A stretch of 17,643 bases of DNA from RYN-431 sp036388295 (GCA_036388295.1 DASVSC010000042.1:1-17643); one strand, 5' to 3'. Positions 7,288-15,417 are shown, counted from the stretch's first letter. The notes: a model not told the origin generated them from the sequence alone. Translations and numbers: made by a program.

Positions 7288-7707
7288 TCACGCCACCTTC
7301 TGCAGCGGCGCTTCGGGCACATTGTCCAGACGCAGCGAGCGCGGCTCGACCTTCTTGTAGCCCAGCTGTTCGATCACTTCGAGCACTTCTGTCCAAGTCG
7401 GGAACAGCTTGCGGTTGACGCGCTTGTACGTCTCGATGGCCATCACGAACTCGAACTGCTCGGCGGTCATCTCGCCTTCCTCGGCCTGGCGGCGGTCGTC
7501 CTCGCGCCGGATGCCGGCCCCGCGGCGACGCTCCAGCCCGGTACGGCGGCCGGCGTTCTGCACGCGGCGGTCGGGCCCGTCGTACGGGGCGTCGGCGGCG
7601 GCCTCGTCCCGGCGTTCCAGGCCGCTGCGGCGGTCGACTACGTCGCGGACAATGCCGGGCGTGTAGGATTCGTCGTCGAAAATGTCTTCGGGCGTGCGAT
7701 CGGACAT
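7288..7707 (-). CDS. Arg-Arg-rich conserved hypothetical protein
   Basis: A 139-residue soluble protein. I chose the ATG at 7707 (MSDRTPEDIF) because AGAGG lies seven bases upstream; the frame stays open to 7797, but that extension is Cys/His-rich and overlaps the neighbouring terminator region. The N-terminal half (26-73) has repeated paired arginines: DRRSGLERR, DRRVQNAGRR, GLERRR, IRRED, DRR. Short 'RRSG-x-(D/E)RR' motifs of this kind occur in many bacterial proteins, often near signalling domains. The C-terminal half (TAEQFEFVMAIETYKR, then FPTWTEVLEVIEQLGYKKV, residues 81-120) resembles a small helical domain that I recall from planctomycete hypothetical proteins. The positive charge might bind nucleic acid or phosphorylated ligands, but that is inference. 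Function unknown. Confidence 0.75.
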   Translation of the reverse strand: MSDRTPEDIFDDESYTPGIVRDVVDRRSGLERRDEAAADAPYDGPDRRVQNAGRRTGLERRRGAGIRREDDRRQAEEGEMTAEQFEFVMAIETYKRVNRKLFPTWTEVLEVIEQLGYKKVEPRSLRLDNVPEAPLQKVA

Positions 7708-7788
7708 GCAAAAACCTCTACTGCTACATCGGCAGCATCGGCAGGTGACGTGAGCAGGGTGGAAAAACCTGAGGGCGTGCCCAACAGA

Positions 7789-7839
7789 AAAGCTCACTCC
7801 GTTCGCGGCTTATCGCTTGCCACGGACGGAGTGAGCTTT
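7789..7839 (-). terminator. Intrinsic terminator of the giant surface protein gene
   Basis: A perfect 14-bp stem (7789-7802 with 7826-7839, ACGGAGTGAGCTTT and its complement) encloses a 23-base loop. On the minus strand it starts 27 bases after the stop codon of the 1469-residue protein and ends in TTTTCTG, the expected T-rich tail. It also separates that gene from the Arg-Arg-rich gene downstream. Confidence 0.75.
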
Positions 7840-7865
7840 CTTGACGGAATGGGACGGCGGTCGGT

Positions 7866-10800
7866 TTAGCGATCGTTCACGGTGCCAACGTTGGTGCCGC
7901 CGACGCGGAAGACGCCAAGGTTGCTCGTGTCGATGGTGGCCCCTTCTTCGAAGTCGCCGCCGATAATCACGCGGTCGATAGGGCCGCGGGTGCGGATAAG
8001 CGATCCGCTGAGCACGTCGTCGTTGACGCCGATGCGGCTGATGCCGCCGTTTTCGACATTAATGTTCGCACCGATCGTGTCGGCGGCGATAGTGCCAATG
8101 CCGCGGTTGGCCGTAACCGGCCCGTACAAGCCGCCGCGGACAGTGATCGAGCCGATTCTGCTGCCTTGGGACAGGACCGACGCCGTGCCGCGAAGGGTGC
8201 GGCCGACGTTGACTTCGCCGATTTCGCCGGCAATGCCGACCCTGGCCCGCTGTAGGGTGCCGCCGACGTTCAGGGCGTCAAGGCTACCGCCCCGCAGAAC
8301 CAGGCCGTTGACGCCGGTATCCACGTCGACGGTGCCGATGGTATTGGCGAAGACTACGCGCATCGGGAACGCCCGGCTTTCCAGGTCAACGGCGACGTTG
8401 CTGGAGCCGATCGCGTTGGCCGACAGGGTGCCCAAGTCGCCGTTACCGGAAATGGCGGTGTTGATGATCATGCCGCTGTTGGTCACGCCGCGGACCCGAG
8501 GGGTCGTGCGGGAGGTGCCGAAATAGCGGTTCAGGTCGTTGCTGCCGCTGAGGGTGCGGCCGCTGTAGGCGTCGAATCGGCGTCGGCGGACGCCGCCGGT
8601 CTGCTGCACGCGCGAGTTGTAATCCGACACGCTCAGCACCCGGCCGTTGCCGGTGGCGCTGATTACGCGGACGGACGAGCCGACGCTGATGTTCGACGAA
8701 CGGATGCCGAAGCCGCCGGCGGTGAGGGTGCCGTTGTTGCGTCGGGTGGCGGTGGCGGCGATGAACGAAGCGATGATGCCGAAGCCGTCGGCGTTGATGG
8801 TGCCGAAGCTGCCGGCGGCGATGTAGGAGCCGAGGATGCCGCCGTCGCCGGTGATGTTCAGGTTGTTGATACCGAAGCCGCCGGCCGGCTCGGTAACGGT
8901 CACTAGGCGGGCAGTGTATAGGGCTTGGTCGAAGCTCGTGAACGTCCCGACGCTCGTGTTGACGATCGAGCCGTTATTAAGGGTGATGGTCGAGATGTTG
9001 TTGTTAGCAACGACAGGGCCGCGGATGTCGGCACCGTCGCCGCTGACGTTAACAATGTTGGTGACGGCGAAGACGCCGGCTTCGGCCAACGCGCCGGTGC
9101 CGCCAAAGGCGACACCCTCGCCGATGTTGACGGTGACGAACTGGTTGGCCTGCATGGGCCCGCCGATGCCGTCCCATTCGCCGCGGGCGTTGCGGCCGTC
9201 GGCGTTGGGGCTGACGGTGCCGAGGGTGCCGCCGACGAGGATCGTGCCGGTGCCGTCGCGGGCGATGACGCTGATGGCCGAGCCGTCAACGTCAATGCCA
9301 CGGGAGAAGGCATCGAAGGGGAAAGTGCCTGCCGCACCGGCGTTGCCCGTCTGCGTGCCGCCGCCGGCACCGGTGAGGTTCGTGGGGATCACGACGTGGG
9401 TGTCGGTGGTCGAACGAATGCGGCCGACGGTCTGGGCAACGGCGCTGCCGAGCGAACCAACATTCGCACTGCCGATCTCGCCGCTGGTGAAGTTGAGAAG
9501 GCCGGTGACGTCGTTGCCGGTGTACTGCATGACGTTCACGGGCACGCTGCCACGGAAGCTGGCTTGGTTCACGATCGAGGGCGTGCGGCCGTAGGTGACG
9601 GGCAGGGGCAGACCGGTAAGCGGGTCGGTGCCCGGGGCCGCGCCGCTGACGTAGCCGACCTGTGTGCCGTCGATTTGAACGGCGGATCCTGCGCCGTTGG
9701 AGGTAATTTGAGTGAGGTCGAAGCTGCCGTCACTGCCGCTGGAGGTGACGTCGACGTTGCTGGTGCTGGTCAGACTGACGAGCACGACACCGCCGGTGCC
9801 GCGCACGCCGTAGGTACGTGCGGTGAGCGAGCCGAGCGTGGTGGTGGTCGTAGTATTGGCCAGCGGGTCAAAGACCAAGACCGCGCCTGTGACCGGGTCG
9901 ACGTAACGGTTCGGATTAGCCGGCGTGTTCGGCGTCGTCGGTGTTGTCGGTGACGGGCCGGTGGGAACGGTTGGCGTTGTCGGAGTCGTTGGCGTGGTCG
10001 GAGTCGTAGGCGGTGTAACAGGAATCGTGTTGCCGGTGGCGATGGTCACGATGTCGGTCGGCCGGATGGTGGCGACCGCGCCGCTGTCGTCCTTGAGCCG
10101 CAGGGCTTGGCCGGCGGTGAGGGTCTGCTCGGGGGACAGGCCGCCGAAGAACGGGTCGCGGACCAGTGTGCCGCCGACGAAGAAGTATTTGACGTTGCCG
10201 TTCAGGCCGGTGTAGAGCGCGGGGCCGCCGGTGTTGAGGGTAGTGCCTACGTTGCCGGTGACGTAGATCATGTCGATATTGCCGTCGCTGCCGCGCTGGT
10301 CGGTGTTGGCCGAGAAAACGGGCTGGAAGGTGGCCAGCGTGTTGGAGTTGATGCCGCCGGCAACGATGGTGCCGATGCTGCCGTTAGCGACCAGGGCCGA
10401 GTCGACACTGCCGCCGGCCTGCACGCGCTGGTAGTCGCCGCCGATGGAGGCAGTGAGAATTGGATCGTCGTTGATATCGACGGCGGACGGGTTGATGGCC
10501 ACGTCATTGGTCGCGCGAATGAACCCGACGCTGCCGCGGCGGACGCTCAGGTCGAGCAGTTCGAACTGGTTGGTCGGCGTCTCGACGCCGACGTTGTTGC
10601 CGTACAGGGCGCGCAGGTTTCCGCGGCTGAGGGCGATGGGGGAGGACGTGAGGTTGTAGGCAGCGGTAAAGCCGCTGACATTGCCGATGCCGATCCAGCC
10701 GCCCAGGTCGCCGGTGCGGATGGCTACGCCGTTGCCCGGCTCGCGGAAGTGGGTGGCCCCGGTGACTTGGCTGCCGCCGAAGGTGACGTTGCCCACGCCG

Positions 10801-12275
10801 CTGACGTCGAGGCGGTACGTGCCGGTGCCACGCGTGGTGGCGTTGCCTGCGGCGAAGGCGGTGTTGGACGCAAAGGCGACGACCATGCGATAGACGCCCG
10901 GCACTTTGGCGGTGAACTGGAACTGCTGGTTCGGTGCCGCCCCGGTGCCGCCAGACAAATCAGTGGCGACCAGGCGGCCGAGCGGATCGAAGACGCCAAG
11001 GTTCATGCCAAAGCCGAGCAGGCCGACGCCGACGAGCTGGGCCGTTGCGGCCTGGCCGGCCAGGAGCGGCACGGAGTAGCTGTCGGTGTAGTCGGTCAGG
11101 TTGTTGCCGCCGGCTTGCAAGGTGCCGGTCCAGCTCATTTTCTGGTCCGCGCCGACGGTGCTGGCGAACTGCTGGTTGTTGGCGTCGTTGTTGAACTGCG
11201 CGCCCGTGAGCCGGCCGGCGAAGAAATTCGTGCCGACGTTGCCAAGGGTTTCGACTTCTTCAACGGGGTCGGTGATGGCGACGGCCGACGGGGCGGCGTT
11301 GACCGACACCGAGGCGTTGAACCCGCCGTTCACGTGCTGGTAGCCCAGCCGGCCGCCGACGCGGATGTTAGTGCCGGTGCGGTAGTTGGAGCCGGCATTG
11401 GTGCCGACCGATCCGCCGACGTAAAGGTTCTGTAAGTCACCGGCGACGGTGAAGTTGTTGCGGAACGACGTGCGAATGCCGTTGGCGAGGCCGCCGGCGT
11501 TGCCGGTCAGAATGTTGCCGGCGTAGAACGTGCCGACGCTGCCTTCGATGTTGACGATGCCGGTGATCGTGCCGCCGATCAGGATTTTGCCCATCGACAC
11601 GTCTGGGGCGGTTTGGATGCCGGCATAAAGCACACGGCTGGCGGGGCGGACGCCGAGGGCGCGGCGGTAACGCTGACTGATGATCGGGAGGAAGGCTTCG
11701 TCGGTGCCGTCGACGTTCTGGAGGTCGACCGTGCGTGTGCCGATGTAGACCGCGCCGGTGGCATCGATGTTGTTGAGCGTGCCGGGGTCGACTTCGCCGT
11801 CGCCGGGTTCGTTCGTGAACCCGCGGATCTGGCCGGGGCTGCCGGCGAAGGGCGTGGCGGCCCTGTCCAGGGAGTTGGTGTTGGGAACCTGGGAGATCAG
11901 GATCTGCGCGTCGGGGCTGGCCTCGGCGATGTAGATGTTGAACAGATCAGCGCCGTCTTCCTGCTGTGGGGTGCCGGGCGGATTGGCGGCGATCAGGTCG
12001 CGGATGACGACGCTATTGTCGGTCTCCCGCACGCGGGCGGCGGTGAACTCGGCGGTGATCTCGCCGACGAGCCGGATGCGGATGATGTTCAGGTCCTGGT
12101 CGAGATAGTGGAACGTCTGCCCGCCCACCAATGTGGTCAACAGGCGGCGTTCTTCGAGCATCTCGACGTGGTCGACGGCGCGACGAATGGAATGAGACGC
12201 CGGACGGCTTTGCGTGCGGGCAATGGGGTTCAGGGCAACGGGCTTCGCATTGCGCGGGGTACGGCCACGGAACAT
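7866..12275 (-). CDS. Giant repetitive surface protein with LEPR-XLL-type N-terminus
   Basis: A 1469-residue protein. Its N-terminus has a basic leader and then VEMLEERRLLTTL (LEERRLL at 40-46), a variant of the LEPR-XLL motif found at the start of very large surface proteins of planctomycetes. Most of the chain consists of Gly/Asn/Val/Ile-rich repeats of about 20 residues (for example IGSITVRGGLYGPVTANRG), which suggests beta-solenoid rungs. Residues about 378-498 (GTLQAGGNNLTDYTDSYSVPL to TGTYRLDVSGVGNVTF) look like a pre-peptidase C-terminal (PPC)-type beta domain. A Pro/Thr linker occupies about 751-787. No enzyme motif, transmembrane segment, sortase or PEP-CTERM tail is visible at the C-terminus. 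AGGAG lies eight to nine bases before the ATG. Likely exported and cell-surface or matrix-associated; adhesion or structure is inference. Confidence 0.88.
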   Translation of the reverse strand: MFRGRTPRNAKPVALNPIARTQSRPASHSIRRAVDHVEMLEERRLLTTLVGGQTFHYLDQDLNIIRIRLVGEITAEFTAARVRETDNSVVIRDLIAANPPGTPQQEDGADLFNIYIAEASPDAQILISQVPNTNSLDRAATPFAGSPGQIRGFTNEPGDGEVDPGTLNNIDATGAVYIGTRTVDLQNVDGTDEAFLPIISQRYRRALGVRPASRVLYAGIQTAPDVSMGKILIGGTITGIVNIEGSVGTFYAGNILTGNAGGLANGIRTSFRNNFTVAGDLQNLYVGGSVGTNAGSNYRTGTNIRVGGRLGYQHVNGGFNASVSVNAAPSAVAITDPVEEVETLGNVGTNFFAGRLTGAQFNNDANNQQFASTVGADQKMSWTGTLQAGGNNLTDYTDSYSVPLLAGQAATAQLVGVGLLGFGMNLGVFDPLGRLVATDLSGGTGAAPNQQFQFTAKVPGVYRMVVAFASNTAFAAGNATTRGTGTYRLDVSGVGNVTFGGSQVTGATHFREPGNGVAIRTGDLGGWIGIGNVSGFTAAYNLTSSPIALSRGNLRALYGNNVGVETPTNQFELLDLSVRRGSVGFIRATNDVAINPSAVDINDDPILTASIGGDYQRVQAGGSVDSALVANGSIGTIVAGGINSNTLATFQPVFSANTDQRGSDGNIDMIYVTGNVGTTLNTGGPALYTGLNGNVKYFFVGGTLVRDPFFGGLSPEQTLTAGQALRLKDDSGAVATIRPTDIVTIATGNTIPVTPPTTPTTPTTPTTPTVPTGPSPTTPTTPNTPANPNRYVDPVTGAVLVFDPLANTTTTTTLGSLTARTYGVRGTGGVVLVSLTSTSNVDVTSSGSDGSFDLTQITSNGAGSAVQIDGTQVGYVSGAAPGTDPLTGLPLPVTYGRTPSIVNQASFRGSVPVNVMQYTGNDVTGLLNFTSGEIGSANVGSLGSAVAQTVGRIRSTTDTHVVIPTNLTGAGGGTQTGNAGAAGTFPFDAFSRGIDVDGSAISVIARDGTGTILVGGTLGTVSPNADGRNARGEWDGIGGPMQANQFVTVNIGEGVAFGGTGALAEAGVFAVTNIVNVSGDGADIRGPVVANNNISTITLNNGSIVNTSVGTFTSFDQALYTARLVTVTEPAGGFGINNLNITGDGGILGSYIAAGSFGTINADGFGIIASFIAATATRRNNGTLTAGGFGIRSSNISVGSSVRVISATGNGRVLSVSDYNSRVQQTGGVRRRRFDAYSGRTLSGSNDLNRYFGTSRTTPRVRGVTNSGMIINTAISGNGDLGTLSANAIGSSNVAVDLESRAFPMRVVFANTIGTVDVDTGVNGLVLRGGSLDALNVGGTLQRARVGIAGEIGEVNVGRTLRGTASVLSQGSRIGSITVRGGLYGPVTANRGIGTIAADTIGANINVENGGISRIGVNDDVLSGSLIRTRGPIDRVIIGGDFEEGATIDTSNLGVFRVGGTNVGTVNDR
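9919..10020 (-). repeat. Short tandem repeat encoding a Pro/Thr linker
   Basis: Degenerate 9-base units (Thr-Thr/Val-Pro codons on the minus strand) repeat about ten times, encoding stretches such as TPTTPTTPTTPTVP in the giant surface protein. On the plus strand the same bases read as GGCGTTGTC-type units. Linkers of this kind separate the N-terminal and C-terminal repeat domains. The near-identity of successive units makes length change by slippage likely. Confidence 0.8.
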
Positions 12276-12461
12276 GTGCGCTTCTCCTCAGCCAACTAGG
12301 GGCAGGACATCGACCGATCGGCGATCCGCGGGAAATCTCGTCCCCGCGAGCGGGGGGCGACCCCGACACTCCAGAGACGCCGCCACGCGAAGGACGTTAC
12401 CGGGCCTCTCGCCATGCCAACGGCCCGCCGCTTTCGCCCATAAAAGGGGAAATCTCAATCG

Positions 12462-12491
12462 CTTCTACCCCACGCCGGCCGGCCGTGTCAA
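12462..12491 (-). promoter_or_regulatory. Candidate sigma-70-type promoter for the giant surface protein gene
   Basis: On the minus strand, a consensus -35 box TTGACA (12491-12486) is followed after 18 bases by TAGAAG (12467-12462), which matches the -10 consensus at four of six positions. Transcription would begin near 12455, giving a leader of about 180 bases. The perfect -35 in an intergenic region facing the right gene supports the call; the spacer is GC-rich and nothing else confirms it. Confidence 0.4.
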
Positions 12492-12527
12492 CGACGGGCC
12501 GGTGGGGTGACACGTGGGCGAGGAAGT

Positions 12528-12612
12528 GGGGGCTTTGGGCCTTGGGGACTGGGCCATGGTAAAGAATTGAATTGCAGCCGTAACGAGGCCCAGTCCCCAC
12601 GGCCCAAAGCCC
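12528..12612. repeat. Long inverted repeat whose arms are opposed G-quadruplex motifs
   Basis: Arms 12530-12555 and 12587-12612 are inverted copies that match at 25 of 26 positions, around a 31-base A/T-richer loop. Each arm has four runs of three or more G with loops of three to four bases: plus strand 12528-12553 (G5-CTTT-G3-CCTT-G4-ACT-G3), minus strand 12612-12589 (G3-CTTT-G3-CCGT-G4-ACT-G3). The structure may be a dispersed palindromic repeat (MITE or REP-like). It lies just past the rpsR terminator. Confidence 0.85.
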
Positions 12613-12624
12613 AACTCGCGCATG

Positions 12625-12657
12625 AAAAAACGCCCGATCCTCCGCAGAATCGGGCGT
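12625..12657 (-). terminator. Intrinsic terminator of rpsR
   Basis: On the minus strand, a 9-bp stem (ACGCCCGAT / ATCGGGCGT, 12657-12649 with 12638-12630) with a 10-base loop runs directly into a run of six T (the first of them closing the stem). It starts 67 bases after the rpsR stop. This is a textbook rho-independent terminator. Confidence 0.88.
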
Positions 12658-12724
12658 CACTCAGACGGCCGCGGCGCGCCATGATGTCAGGGTGCCGGCG
12701 GCCGAGTTGTGCAGGGGAAGTCGA

Positions 12725-12979
12725 TCAGCCTACGACGGCGGCGTACGGCACCAGGGCCATATACCGAGCGCGCTTGATCGCCTTGCTGATCATCCGCTGT
12801 TCCATGGCCGACGCGCCGGTGCGCTTGCGGCTGGACATCTTACCGTTGTTGCTCATCAGCTTTTTGAGCGACTCGGTGTCCTTGTAGTCCACGAACACCT
12901 TGCCGCTCTCGGCGGTCCGGGTGACACGGGTCTTGGCTTTGCTGAAGGTCTGGAACTGCTCTTTCGATCGCGGCGGCAT
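12725..12979 (-). CDS. rpsR: 30S ribosomal protein S18
   Basis: An 84-residue protein with the S18 signature: VDYKDTESLKKLMSNNGKM (30-48), then SRKRTGASAMEQRMISKAIKRARYMALVPY (50-79), which matches the usual 'D-L-F-G-I-R-TG-Q-L-AIKRAR-MALLP' pattern. S18 binds 16S rRNA on the platform of the small subunit together with S6. The chosen ATG (12979, MPPRSKEQFQ) has GGAG seven bases upstream, and the length is typical. There is no cysteine at all, so this is a zinc-free form. Usually rpsR lies with rpsF, ssb or rplI; here it stands alone with its own promoter and terminator, so it may be a relocated gene or a second copy. Confidence 0.93.
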   Translation of the reverse strand: MPPRSKEQFQTFSKAKTRVTRTAESGKVFVDYKDTESLKKLMSNNGKMSSRKRTGASAMEQRMISKAIKRARYMALVPYAAVVG

Positions 12980-13011
12980 TCGTTTATCTCCAAAATCAGT
13001 CGAGACGGGAA

Positions 13012-13039
13012 ACTGTAGCAAAAGGCTTCGCGATTGCAA
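13012..13039 (-). promoter_or_regulatory. Candidate rpsR promoter
   Basis: On the minus strand, TTGCAA (13039-13034) and TACAGT (13017-13012) are separated by 16 bases; each matches its sigma-70 consensus at four of six positions. The start of transcription would be near 13005, about 26 bases before the rpsR ATG, leaving room for the ribosome-binding site. The position fits a monocistronic rpsR. Confidence 0.4.
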
Positions 13040-13095
13040 GCCGATTGAAGCGATGCCGCACTTTTTCGCGATGCCGATGAAGATGGGGGCGGGCA

Positions 13096-15417
13096 TTACT
13101 TCGCGATGTCGCCGTAAACGATGCCGCGGCCGTTGAAGCCGACATAGACCCGGCCGTACAGGCGTGGGTCGGCGGTCAGGCACATAAAGCCCAGGCCGTA
13201 CTGGTGCCGGTCGTCGTTGACGCGGACCCATGTGGCCCCGCTGTCGTCGGAGCGGAACATGCCGGTCACGCCGTTGAGCGTGCCGCCGACGAAAACGGCC
13301 GGGTAGTCTTTGCCCGGGGCGGCCTTGCCGAGGCCGAAGGCCCGGCCGTTGGCGGCGACGGTCGGGGCGTTTTCGATGGGCTTAAACGAACGGCCGCCAT
13401 CGAGCGAGTGCAGCAGGGTGCTCCCGCCGACGAGCCAGATGTCGCCGCTTCGGTCGATGCCTTGCCACAGGTGCAAGCCGTTCCACGGGCCGTCCGGCAG
13501 GCCGACCGCGGGGGCGGCGGTGAACGTCAAGCCGCCGTCGGTGCTGGTATAGACCTGTTTGGCCGCTAGGTCGAACGAATAGAACTTGCTGGCGTCCACC
13601 CGGTCGGCGACCACGCGGCTGCTGGGCGGCAGGCCGTTGACGGGCGTCCACGTCTGGCCGCGGTCGCGCGAGTAGTGTGCCGGGCCGACGAGCGAGAGCA
13701 GCGTGACGCCGTCGGCCGAGACGATCAGCGCCGCCGTGCCTTCGCCGAAACCCGGCTGCGGCCGGCGGTTGCCCTGCCCGCCCACGGCGCGTTGCCCCGG
13801 CTGCGTGGCCGGGCGCGTGGCCGCCGGCGGCGTCGGGGGCGGCGGCGGAATCACTTCCTGCCACGTCTTGCCGAAGTCTTCGGAATAGCCGTAGCGTGCG
13901 CCCGGCACGTTGTTGGTCACCCCGTTGCGCACGACGATTTTCGGGTTCATCGCGGCGTATTCCATGCCCTGGGTGTTGCCCACTTCGGGGTTCTCGAACT
14001 GCCCGGCCGGCGGGGCGTCGAGGTCGTCGTGCGTGAAGCCGCCGATGTCACCGAACCCGCTGTAAAGCGGCGGGCCCTCGCGTGGGCTGAGCAGATAGAT
14101 GTTGGCGGTTTCCTCAATGCCGTCGACCCACGTGTTCCAGTGCGACGGCCGGCCGGCGTCCATTTCGGTGATGTTCTGGGTGTTGTAGATCGTCGCGCCG
14201 GTCGTGTAGCAGACGTGATTGGAATCGAACGGGTCGATGGCGATGCCGGTCATCCACCAGCCGAACCACTGCGGCGGGTTGGCCAGGGTTTTGAGGTACG
14301 GCATCATCGACACGTCGCGGTCACGCTGCAGATTCGGTGTCTGGCTGACGCTTTTCCACGTGCGGCCGCCGTCGGTGGTGCGCAGCAAGTCGTCGCCGCC
14401 GGGCTTGGTGTCGCGCTGGATGGTGGAGCAAATCGCCGTGCCGGGGCGTTGGCGGTCGACGCTGACCGCGCCGTACCCGAAAGCCGCCTCGCCATTGGCG
14501 TTCGGCTTGATTGGCGTGATGTCGGCCCACGTGCCGCTGCGGGTGTCGAACGTCCAGATCGCGCCGTCGGTCGCGCCGCCGGGCGGGATGCTGTTGGTGT
14601 AGCTGAAGTAGATCACGCCATTCGTGTCCATGTCGGCGTGCGACGGGAACAGCGGGGCGGCCGGCTGGCCGGGCACGGCTTCCCAGGTCGCGCCGGCGTC
14701 CGAACTGCGGAAAAGGCCGGGCGAAGCGCGTTCGGAGTTGCCGACGAAAATCTCCCGGCTGCGCGTGCCGGGTTTCCCGCTGGCGCGGTTGAACAGCACG
14801 AAGCCGAGCCCGCCGGTCCCGCGGCCGTTCATCTGGGCGGGGAAGTTGTCGACTTTCTTCCACGTGACGGCCGCGTCAGTGCTTTGCCACAAGCCGTCGT
14901 GGCGTGAGCCGAAGTAGAGGACGCTGGTGTCGTTCGGGTCGACCGCCAACCGCTCGCCCAGGCCGCGGCCGTTCTCGTTGCCGCCCATGGCGAAGGGCAC
15001 TTCGGTGATTTTAAACGTTTTTCCGCCGTCCGCGGAGCGCATGATCGACGCCTGCCCGCGGCCGTACATGCCGCTGGCGATGTAGACCTTGTTCGGGTCG
15101 ACGGGGTCGGGAGCGATGCTCTCGGTGCCGAAATAGTTGTAAACGCCGCACCAGTCGAGCAACGGCAGCCACTTCTTCGTCGGCTGATCCCATTTGTAAG
15201 GCCCGCCGATATCGGTGCGGCAGTAGGCCAAGTCCTTCTGCGCGGGGCTGAAGACGATGCCGGGGATGTAGCCGCCCGCGCGGACGGTGACGCTTTTCCA
15301 GACGTACGGCTGCTCGGGTACGTCCTGCGCGACGGCCGTCGCCGCCGTCAGGCCGAGTAAGGCTGCCGCCCCGATAAGAAGAGCACGCTTGAACCCGATT
15401 CGTTGTCCGTCCGCCAT
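13096..15417 (-). CDS. Exported GH74-family glycoside hydrolase (xyloglucanase type)
   Basis: A 773-residue enzyme of family GH74, which cleaves the beta-1,4-glucan backbone of xyloglucan with inversion. The family opening is clear: YVWKSVTVRAGGYIPGIVFS, then CRTDIGGPYKW. The two catalytic Asp residues of GH74 are kept: D69 in RTDIGG and D457 in GFGDIGGF. At least nine BNR-type repeats (S-x-D-x-G-x-T-(W/F), such as SADGGKTF, TTDGGRTW, STDGGLTF) mark the two seven-bladed propellers. Residues 1-31 form a signal peptide ending in AVAQ. A Pro-rich insert (PPPPPTPP onward, with many Arg/Gln/Gly) interrupts the second propeller. I chose the ATG at 15417 because GGAGG lies five bases upstream and the signal peptide starts there; the frame is open to 15732 without sense. 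No dockerin or carbohydrate-binding module is seen. Confidence 0.92.
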   Translation of the reverse strand: MADGQRIGFKRALLIGAAALLGLTAATAVAQDVPEQPYVWKSVTVRAGGYIPGIVFSPAQKDLAYCRTDIGGPYKWDQPTKKWLPLLDWCGVYNYFGTESIAPDPVDPNKVYIASGMYGRGQASIMRSADGGKTFKITEVPFAMGGNENGRGLGERLAVDPNDTSVLYFGSRHDGLWQSTDAAVTWKKVDNFPAQMNGRGTGGLGFVLFNRASGKPGTRSREIFVGNSERASPGLFRSSDAGATWEAVPGQPAAPLFPSHADMDTNGVIYFSYTNSIPPGGATDGAIWTFDTRSGTWADITPIKPNANGEAAFGYGAVSVDRQRPGTAICSTIQRDTKPGGDDLLRTTDGGRTWKSVSQTPNLQRDRDVSMMPYLKTLANPPQWFGWWMTGIAIDPFDSNHVCYTTGATIYNTQNITEMDAGRPSHWNTWVDGIEETANIYLLSPREGPPLYSGFGDIGGFTHDDLDAPPAGQFENPEVGNTQGMEYAAMNPKIVVRNGVTNNVPGARYGYSEDFGKTWQEVIPPPPPTPPAATRPATQPGQRAVGGQGNRRPQPGFGEGTAALIVSADGVTLLSLVGPAHYSRDRGQTWTPVNGLPPSSRVVADRVDASKFYSFDLAAKQVYTSTDGGLTFTAAPAVGLPDGPWNGLHLWQGIDRSGDIWLVGGSTLLHSLDGGRSFKPIENAPTVAANGRAFGLGKAAPGKDYPAVFVGGTLNGVTGMFRSDDSGATWVRVNDDRHQYGLGFMCLTADPRLYGRVYVGFNGRGIVYGDIAK

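Larger units (their letters stand above)
12276..12724. other. Intergenic region, 449 bases, no gene seen
   Basis: The space between the giant surface protein gene and rpsR (both minus strand) holds, from right to left, the rpsR terminator, a long palindrome with opposed G-quadruplex motifs, a candidate promoter and a leader of about 180 bases before the giant gene. A small hairpin (CCCCGC-GA-GCGGGG, 12342-12355) lies within that leader. I found no convincing coding sequence here. Confidence 0.6.

Noticed and set aside
9919..10020. Possible CRISPR array in the tandem repeat
   Set aside because: The units are only 9 bases long, without spacers, and lie in frame in a Pro/Thr linker.
8925..11435. 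Long plus-strand open frames opposite the giant surface protein gene
   Set aside because: Their Ala/Asp/Gly/Val-rich products mirror the repeat codons of the real gene, and none begins with a sensible ribosome-binding site.
13675..14907. 410-codon plus-strand open frame opposite the GH74 gene
   Set aside because: It is antisense to an enzyme with conserved catalytic Asp residues and BNR repeats, and it shows no motif of its own.
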